Shown here: positions 18,923 through 28,142 of the stretch, in pieces | Layout: the number at the start of each line of letters is the position of its first letter | Position numbering within the stretch: the stretch's first letter is position 1 | DNA from: Alphaproteobacteria bacterium | GTDB lineage: Bacteria > Pseudomonadota > Alphaproteobacteria > DSM-16000 > Inquilinaceae | Assembly: GCA_028281925.1 (NCBI GenBank) | Contig: JANQIX010000019.1 | Span: forward strand, 89,232 to 153,231 | Direction of reading: 5' to 3' | Length of the DNA: 64,000 nt | Program-made: the position numbers and the translations under genes | Notes under the pieces: model-generated | Told to the model about the DNA's origin: nothing | Seen by the model: only the letters and a program-made list of their open reading frames with translations | Databases searched by the model: none

Positions 18923-19788
18923 AGGCACGCGCGCGCGCCGAGGTTGGCGGCCGCCATCGGCATCGCCTGGCGCATCGCAGCTTTCTTGCCGGTGCGGCGT
19001 TGTCGGGCCTGGTGGTCGCCATGGCGATCGTCAGCCTGGTCTGGACGCCCTACGACCATGCGGCCCAGGCGATCGTGGACCGGTTGCAGGGGCCGGGGGC
19101 CCGCCATTGGCTTGGCACCGATCACTATGGCCGCGATGTGCTGTCCATGATCATGGTCGGTGCCCGCAACACCTTGGCCGTCGGTGCGGCGGCGGTCGGC
19201 ATTGGGGCCGGGATCGGCATCCCGCTGGGCCTTCTGGCCGCGGCGCGGGCGGAAAGCTGGATCGATCACGCGGTCGGCCGCGTCGTCGATCTCACCTTCG
19301 CGTTCCCGGCGATCCTTTCGGCCATCCTGGTCACGGCCCTGATGGGGCCCGGCGCGGTGACCGCGATCCTGGCAATCGGCATCTTCAACATCGCCGTCTT
19401 CGCCCGCGTGGCGCGCGGTGCGGCCCTTGCCGTCTATGGGCGGGAATTCGTGCGGGCGGCACTGGCGCTCGGACGATCGCGGGCCGACGTGGCGCTGCGC
19501 CATGTGCTGCCGAATGCCTCAAGCGCTCTGATCGTACAGGCGACCATCCAGTTCGCCGTAGCCATCCTGGCGGAAGCGGCGCTCAGCTACCTCGGTCTCG
19601 GCGTACAGCCGCCGCAGCCCAGTTGGGGCAAGATGCTCTACGACGCCCAGACATTGATGTTCATGGCACCGCTGCAGGCGGTGTTTCCGGGCCTGGCCAT
19701 CGCGCTGGCCGTGCTGGGGCTCAACCTGCTTGGCGACGGCCTGCGCGACGTGCTTGATCCGCGCTTGGCACAGGGGAGAGCGGCGTGA
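18919..19788 (+). CDS. ABC transporter permease, DppC type
   Basis: A 289-residue partner permease. HWLGTDHYGRDVLSMIMVGAR is the DppC/OppC hallmark, and VARGAALAVYGREFVRAALALG is the EAA loop. About five to six membrane segments are visible, and the C-terminus LNLLGDGLRDVLDPRL is normal. With the upstream gene it forms the channel of a peptide-type importer. It ends 10 bases before the convergent ptsN gene, so the ATP-binding subunits that usually follow are absent here and must be supplied from elsewhere. Confidence 0.93.
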   Translation: MKARARAEVGGRHRHRLAHRSFLAGAALSGLVVAMAIVSLVWTPYDHAAQAIVDRLQGPGARHWLGTDHYGRDVLSMIMVGARNTLAVGAAAVGIGAGIGIPLGLLAAARAESWIDHAVGRVVDLTFAFPAILSAILVTALMGPGAVTAILAIGIFNIAVFARVARGAALAVYGREFVRAALALGRSRADVALRHVLPNASSALIVQATIQFAVAILAEAALSYLGLGVQPPQPSWGKMLYDAQTLMFMAPLQAVFPGLAIALAVLGLNLLGDGLRDVLDPRLAQGRAA

Positions 19789-19797
19789 TCCGCGCCT

Positions 19798-20256
19798 CTA
19801 AGCCGCATCCGGTGCGGCGGTCGATGCGAGGACGGCGCAAATGGCATCCGCCGAATCGCAGCCCCGCAGCTTGTCGCACAAGCCTTCGTCGCGCAGCGCG
19901 CGTGAGACCTTGGCCAGCGCCTTCAAGTGATCCGCCCCCGATCCCTCCGGCGCCAGCAGGAGATAGATCAGGTCCACTGGCCGCTCGTCGACGGAATCGA
20001 AGTCGATCGGCCGTTCCAGGCGGGCAAACAGACCGTAGACCTGGCTGAGCGACGGCAGCTTGCCGTGCGGAATCGCCACGCCGCGGCCGACACCGGTGGT
20101 GCCCAGCCTCTCGCGCTCCAACAGCACGTCGAAGATCCGGCGCTCGCTCTGGCCGGTGACCGATGCCGCCCGCTTCGCCAGTTCAAGAAGCGCCTGCTTC
20201 TTGCTGTTGACCTTGAGTTTCGGGACGACTCGATCGTTGTTCAGAATGCTTGCCAT
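19798..20256 (-). CDS. ptsN: Nitrogen-regulatory PTS IIA protein
   Basis: A 152-residue EIIA-Ntr. The phosphorylated histidine is His64 in RGVAIPHGK. The N-terminal KKQALLELAKRAA and the LIYLLLAPEGSGADHLKALAKVSRAL segment are standard. It receives phosphate from PtsP/NPr and signals nitrogen and potassium status. It sits at the end of the rpoN-hpf-ptsN run on the minus strand, the usual arrangement. Confidence 0.97.
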   Translation of the reverse strand: MASILNNDRVVPKLKVNSKKQALLELAKRAASVTGQSERRIFDVLLERERLGTTGVGRGVAIPHGKLPSLSQVYGLFARLERPIDFDSVDERPVDLIYLLLAPEGSGADHLKALAKVSRALRDEGLCDKLRGCDSADAICAVLASTAAPDAA

Positions 20257-20323
20257 AGCCTGCGCAGATCCCGCTGAAGATGGCTCGCCGCCGAAAAAAG
20301 AGGGTGTTGCCGACGCTGCGGCC

Positions 20324-20914
20324 TCAGGCGCTCTTCGCCCGGGAGCCGCGCGGATCGACCCAGCCGATATTCCCGTCGTTGCGGCGGTAGACCATGTTCA
20401 GCCCGCCATGCGCCGGGTTCCGGAACATCAGCGCCGGACGGTCTTCCAGGTCCAGGCGCATGACCGCCTGGCTCACCGTCATGCTGTCCACCGTCGTCAT
20501 CATCTCTGCCACCACCACCGGCTGCTCCGGTGCTTCGGCCTCGATGTCGTCATCCTCGGGGCCGGCGTCAATAACTTGATAGGTCGCCTCAATGGCCGGC
20601 ACTTCGGCCGCAGCGCCGCGGGCGTGGTCGCGCAGGCGCCGCTTGTACCGCCTGAGCCGCTTGGCCAGCTTGTCGGCGGCCTGATCGAACGCCAGATAGG
20701 CGTCGCCCGCCTGGCCGGTGCTCTGCAGGGTCACGTTCTTGCCGGCGTGCAGCGTGGCATCGGCGCGGAACATGTGGGCTTCGCGGGAGAAGACCACATT
20801 CGCCTCGATGGCGCGGTCGAAGTACTTGTGCACGATGGACTGGAGGCTTTCGTCGACATGGACACGCAACGCGTCTCCGACGTCGATCTGCTTGCCGTTC
20901 ACGGTGAGGTGCAT
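20324..20914 (-). CDS. hpf: Ribosome hibernation promoting factor, long form
   Basis: A 196-residue cytosolic protein. Residues about 1-100 form the S30AE domain (LTVNGKQIDVGDALRVHVDE). An acidic linker follows, then a C-terminal dimerisation domain (VMRLDLEDRPALMFRNPAHG) that pairs two 30S subunits into 100S dimers. The ATG at 20914 starts at the conserved N-terminus; the longer frame from 21007 adds an Arg-rich leader with no family match. It lies between rpoN and ptsN. Confidence 0.95.
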   Translation of the reverse strand: MHLTVNGKQIDVGDALRVHVDESLQSIVHKYFDRAIEANVVFSREAHMFRADATLHAGKNVTLQSTGQAGDAYLAFDQAADKLAKRLRRYKRRLRDHARGAAAEVPAIEATYQVIDAGPEDDDIEAEAPEQPVVVAEMMTTVDSMTVSQAVMRLDLEDRPALMFRNPAHGGLNMVYRRNDGNIGWVDPRGSRAKSA

Positions 20915-21092
20915 GGTTTGGCCGTTACGAGTGAAACTGGTCCCGTGCCCCTTGCGCAGGTTTTTGCGCCGACCGGCAGTGCGGGCCATCCAAAGGGGGC
21001 GGACCATAGGCAGCCAGTCGAACCGGTGTCAAGGAACGCCTTTCGGCCGCCAGAGGCCGGCCCGGTGTCACCGCGATGGGCGGCGCAGTGCG

Positions 21093-22610
21093 TCATGACC
21101 ACATCGCCTTGTCCCGGCGGCGCTGAACCGAGGACGGGATACGCATGGTCTCACGATACTTGGCTACCGTTCGCCTGGCAATGTCGATCCCCTCGCCGCG
21201 CAGGATCTCCACGATCCGGTCGTCCGACAGGATGGCAGCCGGCGGCTCGGCGTCGATCAGGGACTTGATGCGGAACCGCACGGCCTCGGCGGAGTGGGCC
21301 TCCGCCCCATCGGTTCCGCCGATCGCAGCTGTGAAGAAGTATTTCAGCTCATAGATGCCGCGTGGCGTGGCCATGTATTTGTTGCTGGTCACCCGGCTCA
21401 CGGTGCTCTCATGCATGCCGATGGCTTCGGCGATGTCGCGCAGCACCAGGGGCCTCAGATGCTGGACGCCCTGGCCGAAGAACAGCGTCTGCTGCTGGAC
21501 GATCTCGGTGGCCACCTTCAGGATTGTCGTCGCCCGCTGATGCAGCGCCTTGGCGAGCCAGTTGGCGGAAGCCAGGCAGTCCGACAGATAGTCGCGGTCG
21601 GTCTTGGTGCGCGTGCCGGAGCTGACGGTCGCGTAATAGCGCCGATTGACCAGCACGCGCGGCAAGGTGTCGCTGTTCAGCTCCACGATCCAGCCGCCGG
21701 CCGGGTTTGGGCGCATCAGGATGTCGGGCGTCACCGGCTGCGCCACGTCGTCGGCGAAGGCCAGGGCCGGCTTCGGTGACAGGGCGCGGATCTCCGTGAT
21801 CATGTCATGCAGGTCTTCGTCGTCGACACCGCAGCGCGCGCGCAGCTGGGCATGGTCGCGCCGTGCCAGTAGATCCAGGTTGTCCAGCAGGCACGCCATG
21901 GCGGGGTCGAGCCGGTTCAGCTCGCGGAGCTGGATGGCAAGGCATTCCTTCAGGCTGCGGGCAAAGATGCCCGGCGGGTCGAACCGCTGCATTCGCGCCA
22001 GAACGGCTTCCAGCCGGCCTTCCGTGCAGCCCAGCGTTTCCGCGATCGCGTCGGTCTCGCCGGCCAGATAGCCGCACTCGTCGATCTGGTCGACCAGGTG
22101 GGCACCGATGACTCTGTCTACCGGGTCGGCAAACTCTTCATTGACCTGCGAAAGCAGGAAATCGCGCAGGCTGGCGCCGCTGCTGAGCGTCCGTTCCCAT
22201 AGGGCTTCGCCATCGTCGGAGCCCGCGGCCGTACGCCCCGTGCCCCAGTCGGCATGCTGCGGCGGTGCGGCGCCCGCCATGTCCGCCTCCGACCAGACAT
22301 TGTCGAAATCGGCGTCCAAGGGCGGATCGCTGTCAGACCAGGTGTCCGATGCCGTCAGCCGATCGGTGCCGGTGGTATCCGATGGCGCGGGCGGCGGTGT
22401 GCCGTCAGCCGGCTCGGCGCCATCGCCGGTGGTGCCGGACTGTTGGGGCGCGTCGTCGCGTTCGAGCAGCGGATTGCGTTCGATCTCCGCGTCGACATAG
22501 GTCGCCAGGTCCAGATTCGACAGCTGCAGCAGCTTGATCGCCTGCTGCAGCTGCGGCGTCATGATGAGCGTCTGGCTCTGGCGCAGATCCAGCCGTTGGG
22601 CGATCGCCAT
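21093..22610 (-). CDS. rpoN: RNA polymerase sigma-54 factor
   Basis: A 505-residue sigma-54. Region I is at the N-terminus (RLDLRQSQTLIMTPQLQQAI, activator-binding). An acidic region II runs over about residues 50-120, followed by the core-binding domain. The RpoN box ARRTVAKYRE at about residues 478-487 reads the -24 promoter element. It directs transcription of nitrogen and motility genes. It starts 13 bases downstream of lptB on the minus strand. Confidence 0.98.
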   Translation of the reverse strand: MAIAQRLDLRQSQTLIMTPQLQQAIKLLQLSNLDLATYVDAEIERNPLLERDDAPQQSGTTGDGAEPADGTPPPAPSDTTGTDRLTASDTWSDSDPPLDADFDNVWSEADMAGAAPPQHADWGTGRTAAGSDDGEALWERTLSSGASLRDFLLSQVNEEFADPVDRVIGAHLVDQIDECGYLAGETDAIAETLGCTEGRLEAVLARMQRFDPPGIFARSLKECLAIQLRELNRLDPAMACLLDNLDLLARRDHAQLRARCGVDDEDLHDMITEIRALSPKPALAFADDVAQPVTPDILMRPNPAGGWIVELNSDTLPRVLVNRRYYATVSSGTRTKTDRDYLSDCLASANWLAKALHQRATTILKVATEIVQQQTLFFGQGVQHLRPLVLRDIAEAIGMHESTVSRVTSNKYMATPRGIYELKYFFTAAIGGTDGAEAHSAEAVRFRIKSLIDAEPPAAILSDDRIVEILRGEGIDIARRTVAKYRETMRIPSSVQRRRDKAMWS

Positions 22611-22622
22611 GGCTAAAGTCTA

Positions 22623-23432
22623 CTAAATGCGAAATGTTTCCCCGAGGTAAACACGTCGCACGTCCTGATGTGCGACGATTTCGGCCGGTTCGCCTTCCAT
22701 CAGCACGCGGCCTTCATGCAAGATATAGGCCCTGTCAACAATCTCCAGGGTTTCTCTCACATTGTGATCGGTGATCAGCACGCCGATGCCACGGTCCCTG
22801 AGATGCGAGACTAAATCGCGGATGTCATTGACCGCGATCGGGTCGATGCCGGCAAGGGGTTCGTCCAGCAACATGAAATGCGGGTGCGACGCCAGGGCCC
22901 GCGCGATTTCGACCCGGCGCCGCTCACCGCCGGACAGGGCCAGGGCCGAGGCCCGGCGCAGATGCGTCAGTGAGAACTCCGCCAGCAGATCCTCCAGGAT
23001 CGACTCGCGTGCATCCCGGTCGCGCTCGGTCACTTCCAGGACGGCGCGGATGTTCTGCTCCACCGTCATGCCGCGGAAGATCGACGCCTCCTGCGGCAGA
23101 TAGCCGATGCCCAGGCGCGCCCGCCGATACATGGGCAGATCCGTCAGATCCTGCCCGTCCAGCATGATCGTGCCGAAATCCGGAGAGATCAGGCCGATGA
23201 TCATGTAGAAGCAGGTCGTCTTGCCGGCACCGTTGGGGCCGAGCAGTCCAACCGCCTCCCCGCGCTGCACCTTGACGGAGACGTCCCGCACGACGGGACG
23301 CTTGCGATACTGCTTGCCCAGCCCATGTGCCGTCAGGCCGTCGTTGCTGGCGACCAGGTGAGGCCCCAGCGCCGACGCGTCGGTGGCGGTCTCCTCCCCG
23401 GAGGTCAGCGGAACAGTGCGCCCATCGGCCAT
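22623..23432 (-). CDS. lptB: LPS export ABC transporter ATP-binding protein
   Basis: A 269-residue ATPase with Walker [14 protein letters not shown]-loop [15 protein letters not shown], signature [15 protein letters not shown], Walker [14 protein letters not shown] and switch His in [10 protein letters not shown]. It powers LPS extraction from the inner membrane by LptFG. The ATG at 23432, 14 bases past the lptA stop, gives a roughly 35-residue N-terminal extension before the usual LptB start, common in alphaproteobacteria. Confidence 0.96.
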   Translation of the reverse strand: MADGRTVPLTSGEETATDASALGPHLVASNDGLTAHGLGKQYRKRPVVRDVSVKVQRGEAVGLLGPNGAGKTTCFYMIIGLISPDFGTIMLDGQDLTDLPMYRRARLGIGYLPQEASIFRGMTVEQNIRAVLEVTERDRDARESILEDLLAEFSLTHLRRASALALSGGERRRVEIARALASHPHFMLLDEPLAGIDPIAVNDIRDLVSHLRDRGIGVLITDHNVRETLEIVDRAYILHEGRVLMEGEPAEIVAHQDVRRVYLGETFRI

Positions 23433-23445
23433 TTTCGCGGATGCC

Positions 23446-24264
23446 CTACTCTGCTGGAACCAGAAGCGCGCGGACGCGCCCTTCGGCGTCTGGCAAGGCG
23501 ACAAGCCGGCTGATCCCCGTCGCCAAGTCAACCTCGGCATAGTCGCCGTTCAGCTGGCTGTCTTGGCTTGTCAGGCGGACTGCGCCCGACAGGGTGGCAA
23601 GCTCGTCGACGACATTGTAGACGGCTTCGTCACCGCTGGCGACGTCCGTCTCGGTGGTGATCAGGACGTTGCCGATCGCGTTGACGATGGACAGCTGCGT
23701 CGCGCCGTCCAGTCCTTCCGCGAATTCGGCCACCAGGACATCGGCCTCGATCTGGTCGGTGTCGCGCACCACCTTGGCTTCGCCGCGGGCCACTGCGATC
23801 TCGTCCGTTTCGTAGTATTCCAGGCTGTCGCGCGCGGTCACGATCTCGGTCTCGGTGACCAGCGCAAGGTCCGATCCGGTGATCACGAAGATGCCGCCGT
23901 CCACGTCATACTCCGCACGGTCGCCAGAGACGAACTGCTGCGGCCCCTCGATCTCCACATTGCCCTCGGCGATCAGCCGATAGATCTCGGTGGCGCCGTC
24001 TTCAAGCTCCCGGTAGTGGGCGGTCAGCAGTGCTGCGCGCACCTCGGTATCGCCCTGGCGCATGACGGCATTGCCGCGGGCCACATAGATCTTCAGCTCA
24101 CTGTGCCATTCCAGGCTGTCGACCGCCTCAACCTCGATCGGCTCGCCGCCCTCGCCGCCGGCCGCAAACGGCAGACCCTGCGCCGCGGCCGATGCCATCC
24201 ACGCCAGCATCCAAGCCCCGATCAGGATTGCCAGTTCCGCCAGACTGGCCGGCCCCGTCCTCAT
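23446..24264 (-). CDS. lptA: LPS transport periplasmic protein LptA/OstA family
   Basis: A 272-residue periplasmic beta-jellyroll protein with an N-terminal signal segment (residues about 8-29, ending SAAAQG). Repeated strands follow, such as [20 protein letters not shown] and [20 protein letters not shown], the OstA pattern in which each repeat converts a 'base that is made' into 'a barrier'. It bridges LPS across the periplasm to LptD. Its ATG overlaps the lptC stop by ATGA. It is longer than the E. coli protein because of an extra repeat, which is usual in this class. Confidence 0.93.
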   Translation of the reverse strand: MRTGPASLAELAILIGAWMLAWMASAAAQGLPFAAGGEGGEPIEVEAVDSLEWHSELKIYVARGNAVMRQGDTEVRAALLTAHYRELEDGATEIYRLIAEGNVEIEGPQQFVSGDRAEYDVDGGIFVITGSDLALVTETEIVTARDSLEYYETDEIAVARGEAKVVRDTDQIEADVLVAEFAEGLDGATQLSIVNAIGNVLITTETDVASGDEAVYNVVDELATLSGAVRLTSQDSQLNGDYAEVDLATGISRLVALPDAEGRVRALLVPAE

Positions 24265-25013
24265 CCGCCGTCACCCCCGTCGCGCGGCAGGATCAGCCGC
24301 GACTGTCCGGTGAAGACCACCGTGGCGCCTTCATCGAAGACACGGAAGCCTTCGGCCACCACATCGCCGAACGGGCCTTCGCCGTCGATCGCCTCATCGC
24401 CCCAGGCCAGACCCTCTTCGATGTCGACATTGGCCGCATCGGTGACGAACACGGTCCCATCTTCGTGGCGCAGTACGACATTGCCGTCCAGCCGGATCAA
24501 TTCGTCCGTCTGGTCGTAGGTTCCGGCCTCCGCATCCAGCCAGATCTTCTCGCCGCCGGCCATTTCCATCTCGGCCTGGGGATCGTCCAGATCGATCACT
24601 TCGGTGTCGCTGGCCATCTGATCGGCCTCGTCAGCCACGATGCTGTAGGGGCGGTCATCGGCGTTCACGCTGTAGAAGCGCGGGTTCAGCACCTCGCCGA
24701 CCGTGGTTTCCTCCTCCATCGCCGCTTGTGGGGCGTCGTTGCCGGGAAGCTGCTGCTGCAGTTCGGGCCAGAGCGCGACCACCCCCAGGATGCCCACGGC
24801 CACCACCGGCAGCACGAATTTCGCCACCCAGACGAACCGGCTGTAGCCCGCGCCCACCTTCTGCGAGCGTGGCCGTGGCTGAAACCGGCTGAGGCGCCGT
24901 TCACGCTCCGCATCCATCGGCCGAATGCGGGATTCGGCGCGCAGGCCCGACCGGGGGGGCGCGTCATAGGGCGCGTCGTGGGGGGAGGTGCCGTCGGTGT
25001 CGTCCGTCGTCAT
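24261..25013 (-). CDS. lptC: LPS export protein LptC
   Basis: About 250 residues. A 60-residue charged cytoplasmic tail precedes one membrane segment (FVLPVVAVGILGVVALWP), then a periplasmic beta-jellyroll with NPRFYSVNADDRPYSIVADEA, the typical LptC strand. It receives LPS from LptB2FG and passes it to LptA. The ATG at 25013 lies 4 bases past the kdsD stop; the open frame continues to 25082 but overlaps kdsD. Confidence 0.92.
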   Translation of the reverse strand: MTTDDTDGTSPHDAPYDAPPRSGLRAESRIRPMDAERERRLSRFQPRPRSQKVGAGYSRFVWVAKFVLPVVAVGILGVVALWPELQQQLPGNDAPQAAMEEETTVGEVLNPRFYSVNADDRPYSIVADEADQMASDTEVIDLDDPQAEMEMAGGEKIWLDAEAGTYDQTDELIRLDGNVVLRHEDGTVFVTDAANVDIEEGLAWGDEAIDGEGPFGDVVAEGFRVFDEGATVVFTGQSRLILPRDGGDGG

Positions 25014-25017
25014 GGCA

Positions 25018-26040
25018 TCACGCCACTCCCGCCCGCAAGCAGTCGTGAATATGCAGAATGCCGGCGGGTTGGCCCCGGTCATCGACGACGAACAGCGCAG
25101 TGATCCTGTTGTCGTTCATCACCCCGAGGGCCTCCAGCGCCAGCGCATCACGGCGGATGGTGCGCGGATCCTGTGTCATGATCTGGGCAGCGGTGCGATG
25201 CAACAAATCGTCATACATATGACGCCGCAGATCCCCGTCGGTGATGATGCCCGCCAGCCGGCCGGAGCCGTCGTCCGCCACGATGCCGACGCAGCCGAAG
25301 CTCTTCGCCGTCATGGTCAGGATCACTTCCGCCATGGGGGCATCGCCGCGGGCAAGCGGCAGGCCGTCGCCGCCATGCATCAGGTCCGCCACCTTCTTCA
25401 GGCGCTTGCCCAAAGCGCCGCCCGGATGCAGCACCTTATAGTCGTCGCGCGTGAAGCCGCGGCGGCGCAGCAGCGCGATCGCCAGCGCATCGCCCAGGCC
25501 CAGCATCATCGTGGTCGAGGTGGTCGGCGCCAGGCCGTGCGGGCAGGCTTCCGGCTCCGCCGGCAGCAGCAGAACGACGTCGGACTGCTCCGCCAGCGGC
25601 GAAGCTGCCCCACCGGTGATGCCGATCAGCGGGATGGAGAATCGCCGGGCATAGGCCACGATATCCGCCAGTTCGGTGGTGCCGCCGGAATTGGACAGCG
25701 CCACGACCACATCGCCCTCGGCAATCATCCCCAGATCGCCGTGGCTGGCCTCGCTGGGATGCACATAGAAGGACGGCGTGCCGGTGGACGCGAAGGTGGC
25801 TGCCATCTTGCGCGCGATATGGCCGCTCTTGCCGATGCCCGTGACGACGACCCGGCCGGTGCAGCCCATAAGGATGTCCAACGCGTGATCGAAGGTGGCG
25901 TCCAGATCTTCCGCCAGCCGGTCCAGCGCCCGCGCTTCCGTGTGCAGCACCTGCACGGCCGCCGCATGACCCACATCCGTCTCCGGCGCGCAGGGCGCTG
26001 CGAATCGGTCGGTCGTGAGATCCTGGGGCCCTGCTGACAT
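25018..26040 (-). CDS. kdsD: Arabinose-5-phosphate isomerase
   Basis: About 340 residues. The N-terminal SIS domain (VVVTGIGKSGHIARKMAATF, SEASHGDLGMI, ALSNSGGTTEL) isomerises ribulose 5-phosphate to arabinose 5-phosphate, the first step to Kdo of LPS. Two CBS repeats follow (ILTMTAKSFGCVGIV; ALEALGVMNDNRITALFVVD). ATGs at 26049 and 26040 are both possible starts; GGGA lies 9 bases before the latter. It heads the lptCAB-rpoN operon, the common alphaproteobacterial order. Confidence 0.96.
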   Translation of the reverse strand: MSAGPQDLTTDRFAAPCAPETDVGHAAAVQVLHTEARALDRLAEDLDATFDHALDILMGCTGRVVVTGIGKSGHIARKMAATFASTGTPSFYVHPSEASHGDLGMIAEGDVVVALSNSGGTTELADIVAYARRFSIPLIGITGGAASPLAEQSDVVLLLPAEPEACPHGLAPTTSTTMMLGLGDALAIALLRRRGFTRDDYKVLHPGGALGKRLKKVADLMHGGDGLPLARGDAPMAEVILTMTAKSFGCVGIVADDGSGRLAGIITDGDLRRHMYDDLLHRTAAQIMTQDPRTIRRDALALEALGVMNDNRITALFVVDDRGQPAGILHIHDCLRAGVA

Positions 26041-26185
26041 TCCTTGCATTCCCGAACGGGGTGCCTTGGCCGGCCATCCGGCTTGATCGCCCGAATAGTA
26101 TGGCAGATTTGACGATAATATGTCGGGCCGACCGGGCCCGGTCAATTTGTTGCGCTGCAGCGACCGCAATGGGGGCTCGCCGCCC

Positions 26186-26806
26186 TCAATGGGCGAAGAT
26201 GTCCTCTTCTGCCCAGCCGGCCAGGTCGAGCTCGGCGCGCGTCGGCAGGAATCCGAAGCAGGCCTCTGCGACCGCCGTGCGCTGTTCGCGCGCCAGCACC
26301 ATATCGAAATGCGCTTTCAGCTGATGCAGGTGCAGCACATCCGTGGCCGCATAGTGCAGCTGCTGCTGGCTCAGCGTTTCCGCCCCCCAGTCGGAGCTCT
26401 GTTGCGTCTTGGACACCTCGATGCCCAGCACCTCCCGGCACAGATCCTTCAGCCCATGCTTGTCGGTATAGGTGCGCGTGAGCTTCGAGGCGATCTTGGT
26501 GCAATAGACCGGCCGGCACACGACCTGCAGATAGGCGGCCATAACCGCGATGTCGAACCGTCCGAAATGGAAGATCTTCAACACAGAGTCGTCGGCCAGC
26601 AGTGCCTTCAGATTGGGCGCGTTATAGGTGCCGCGCGCGAACTGCACCAGATGGACCGTGCCGTCCCCGGCACTGAGCTGCACCAGGCACAACCGGTCGC
26701 GCGCCGGGTTCAGCCCCATCGTCTCGGTATCGATCGCGACGCTGCCGCCAAAGCTGAGGCCGTCGGGCAGGTCGCCTTGATGCAGATGAATGGTCGGGCC
26801 CGTCAT
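26186..26806 (-). CDS. rnd: Ribonuclease D, single-domain form
   Basis: A 206-residue DEDDy 3'-5' exonuclease. SVAIDTETMGL gives the first Asp and Glu, KIFHFGRFDIAVM the second Asp, and YAATDVLHLHQL the Tyr and last Asp. It trims tRNA and small RNA 3' ends. The HRDC domains of E. coli RNase D are absent, as is normal for short alphaproteobacterial homologues. The start at 26806 begins the family match. It lies just downstream of tRNA-Leu on the same strand. Confidence 0.93.
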   Translation of the reverse strand: MTGPTIHLHQGDLPDGLSFGGSVAIDTETMGLNPARDRLCLVQLSAGDGTVHLVQFARGTYNAPNLKALLADDSVLKIFHFGRFDIAVMAAYLQVVCRPVYCTKIASKLTRTYTDKHGLKDLCREVLGIEVSKTQQSSDWGAETLSQQQLHYAATDVLHLHQLKAHFDMVLAREQRTAVAEACFGFLPTRAELDLAGWAEEDIFAH

Positions 26807-26859
26807 ACGTGTCGTTCGTCCGGGGTCCGGCACCGGCCGGCGCGGGGCGTGCCGCACCT

Positions 26860-26946
26860 TGGTGCCCAGGAGAAGACTCGAACTTCCACGGCCTTGCGGC
26901 CACAGGTACCTGAAACCTGCGCGTCTACCAATTCCGCCACCTGGGC
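26860..26946 (-). tRNA. tRNA-Leu (CAG)
   Basis: An 87-base class II tRNA with the CCA end encoded. The acceptor stem GCCCAGG pairs with CCTGGGC, with discriminator A. The D-loop has GGAATTGGTAGAC, the anticodon loop is TTCAGGT (anticodon CAG), a long variable arm carries GGCCGCAAGGCC, and the T-loop is TTCGAGT. It lies between folB and rnd. Confidence 0.97.
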
Positions 26947-26988
26947 AATCGGGCAGACGCGCCTTCTATGCCGCGTGCCCCCGACCTG

Positions 26989-27408
26989 TCAACCGGAATG
27001 CCCGCTTGTCGCTGCAGTGGATTGACGGCGCTCGATTTCCACGCCGACGGCGGCGGCATCAGCATAGACATCCAGCTTCTCCACCCGCACACGCACCCTT
27101 TCAACGGCGCCGAGCGCGAGACAGCCGCCGGCCAGGTTCTCCGCCAGGGTTTCCACCAACGGCCAGTGCCGCTCTGCCACCAGGCGTCGGGCCAGAGTCA
27201 CAAGCGGTTCGTACGAGACGACGTGGTCGATATCCTCCGGCGCGACACCGCTCCAGTCGGGCACGGCAAGGTCCAGATTGATGCGGATCCGCTGGCGACG
27301 TTCATGCTCGTGAGCATGGATGCCGATGGACGCCTCAAGCACAAGATCGCGCACCAGAAGATGCGCAATTCCGTTATGGGCGTCAGCGAAGCTGTGCGGC
27401 GACGACAT
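26989..27408 (-). CDS. folB: Dihydroneopterin aldolase
   Basis: A 139-residue FolB-family enzyme that cleaves dihydroneopterin to 6-hydroxymethyl-dihydropterin in folate synthesis. VRDLVLEASIGIHAHEHERRQ, DHVVSYEPLVTLARRLV, HWPLVETLAENLA (substrate Glu) and VRVEKLDVYADAAAVG (catalytic Lys) are in the expected order. The other folate genes are not in the window. Confidence 0.93.
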   Translation of the reverse strand: MSSPHSFADAHNGIAHLLVRDLVLEASIGIHAHEHERRQRIRINLDLAVPDWSGVAPEDIDHVVSYEPLVTLARRLVAERHWPLVETLAENLAGGCLALGAVERVRVRVEKLDVYADAAAVGVEIERRQSTAATSGHSG

Positions 27409-27497
27409 GGGACGCCCGGTAGCACGCCCGTCGAAACATCGGCAAGGGGGAGTTGCAGTAGGCGGTTCTGGTCACCGCGGTTGTGCGTGCCGCTCCG

Positions 27498-27872
27498 TCA
27501 CTCCCGGCTCAGGCCGCGGGCGGCCAGCGCGTTGAGATAGGCCTGCTCGAGGCTCTCTTTGTTCTCGCCCATCTCGTAGAGATAGCGCCAGGAATAGATG
27601 CCCGTCGCGTGGCCGTCGTCGAAGCGGATGCGGATCGCGTAGTGGCCGACAGGCTCCACCTCCACGATGCCGACGCGGGCCTTACCCGCGACAACCGTCT
27701 TCTGGCTGGGGCTGTGGCCCTGAACCTCGGCCGATGGGCTCTCGACGCGCAGCAGCTCCGCCGGATAGGTAAAGGTCACGCCGTTGTCGAAATCAATCTC
27801 GACCTCTTTCTCGGCGCGCTTGACCCGCACTTCCGTCGGCCAGTGCGCGGTTCCCCAATTGTCGTTATCCAT
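27498..27872 (-). CDS. DUF971 domain protein
   Basis: A 124-residue protein with one DUF971 (GBBH-like N-terminal) domain: WPTEVRVKRAEKEVEIDFDN, FTYPAELLRVESPSAEVQGH, VGHYAIRIRFDDGHATGIYS and WRYLYEMGENK. This fold is the N-terminal domain of gamma-butyrobetaine hydroxylases and also occurs alone near Fe-S or ApbC-type genes. Its stand-alone role is unknown, although links to Fe-S assembly have been proposed. It sits between the Trm112-like gene and folB on the minus strand. Confidence 0.88.
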   Translation of the reverse strand: MDNDNWGTAHWPTEVRVKRAEKEVEIDFDNGVTFTYPAELLRVESPSAEVQGHSPSQKTVVAGKARVGIVEVEPVGHYAIRIRFDDGHATGIYSWRYLYEMGENKESLEQAYLNALAARGLSRE

Positions 27873-27890
27873 CGCCGTTCCCCGGTTGCG

Positions 27891-27910
27891 ATGCCCGCCT
27901 GGGCGGGTAT
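27891..27910. repeat. ATGCCCGCC hairpin, REP-like
   Basis: A 20-base near-perfect palindrome (ATGCCCGCCT / GGGCGGGTAT, one G-T pairing) in the 50-base gap between the Trm112-like and DUF971 genes. It shares its core with the hairpin at 1056-1075. No T-tract follows on either strand, so it is not a standard terminator. Confidence 0.45.
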
Positions 27911-27922
27911 TCGGCGGACCTA

Positions 27923-28102
27923 CTAGTCGTCCAGCGACCGTGCCTCGTCGACCAGCATGATGGGAATGCCGTCGCGGATGGGATAGGCGAGGCGCGCCTG
28001 GTCGCTGATCAGCTCTTGCGCTTCGGCGTCATAGCGCAACGGCGCCTTTGTCAGCGGGCAGACCAGCAATTCCAGAAGCTTGGGGTCGACCTTCGTGGTC
28101 AT
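27923..28102 (-). CDS. Trm112 family protein
   Basis: A 59-residue protein beginning [20 protein letters not shown] and ending [19 protein letters not shown], the exact layout of bacterial Trm112/DUF343 proteins. They are small zinc-ribbon-like partners of methyltransferases in other domains; the bacterial role is less clear. Of the two CxxC pairs of the archetype, only the Cys in LVCPL remains, which is usual for this short form. Minus strand, 40 bases after the LON-domain gene. Confidence 0.9.
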   Translation of the reverse strand: MTTKVDPKLLELLVCPLTKAPLRYDAEAQELISDQARLAYPIRDGIPIMLVDEARSLDD

Positions 28103-28142
28103 CTCAGCATCCCTTTTCGGGCGTCCCTTTGCCCGGCAGGGC

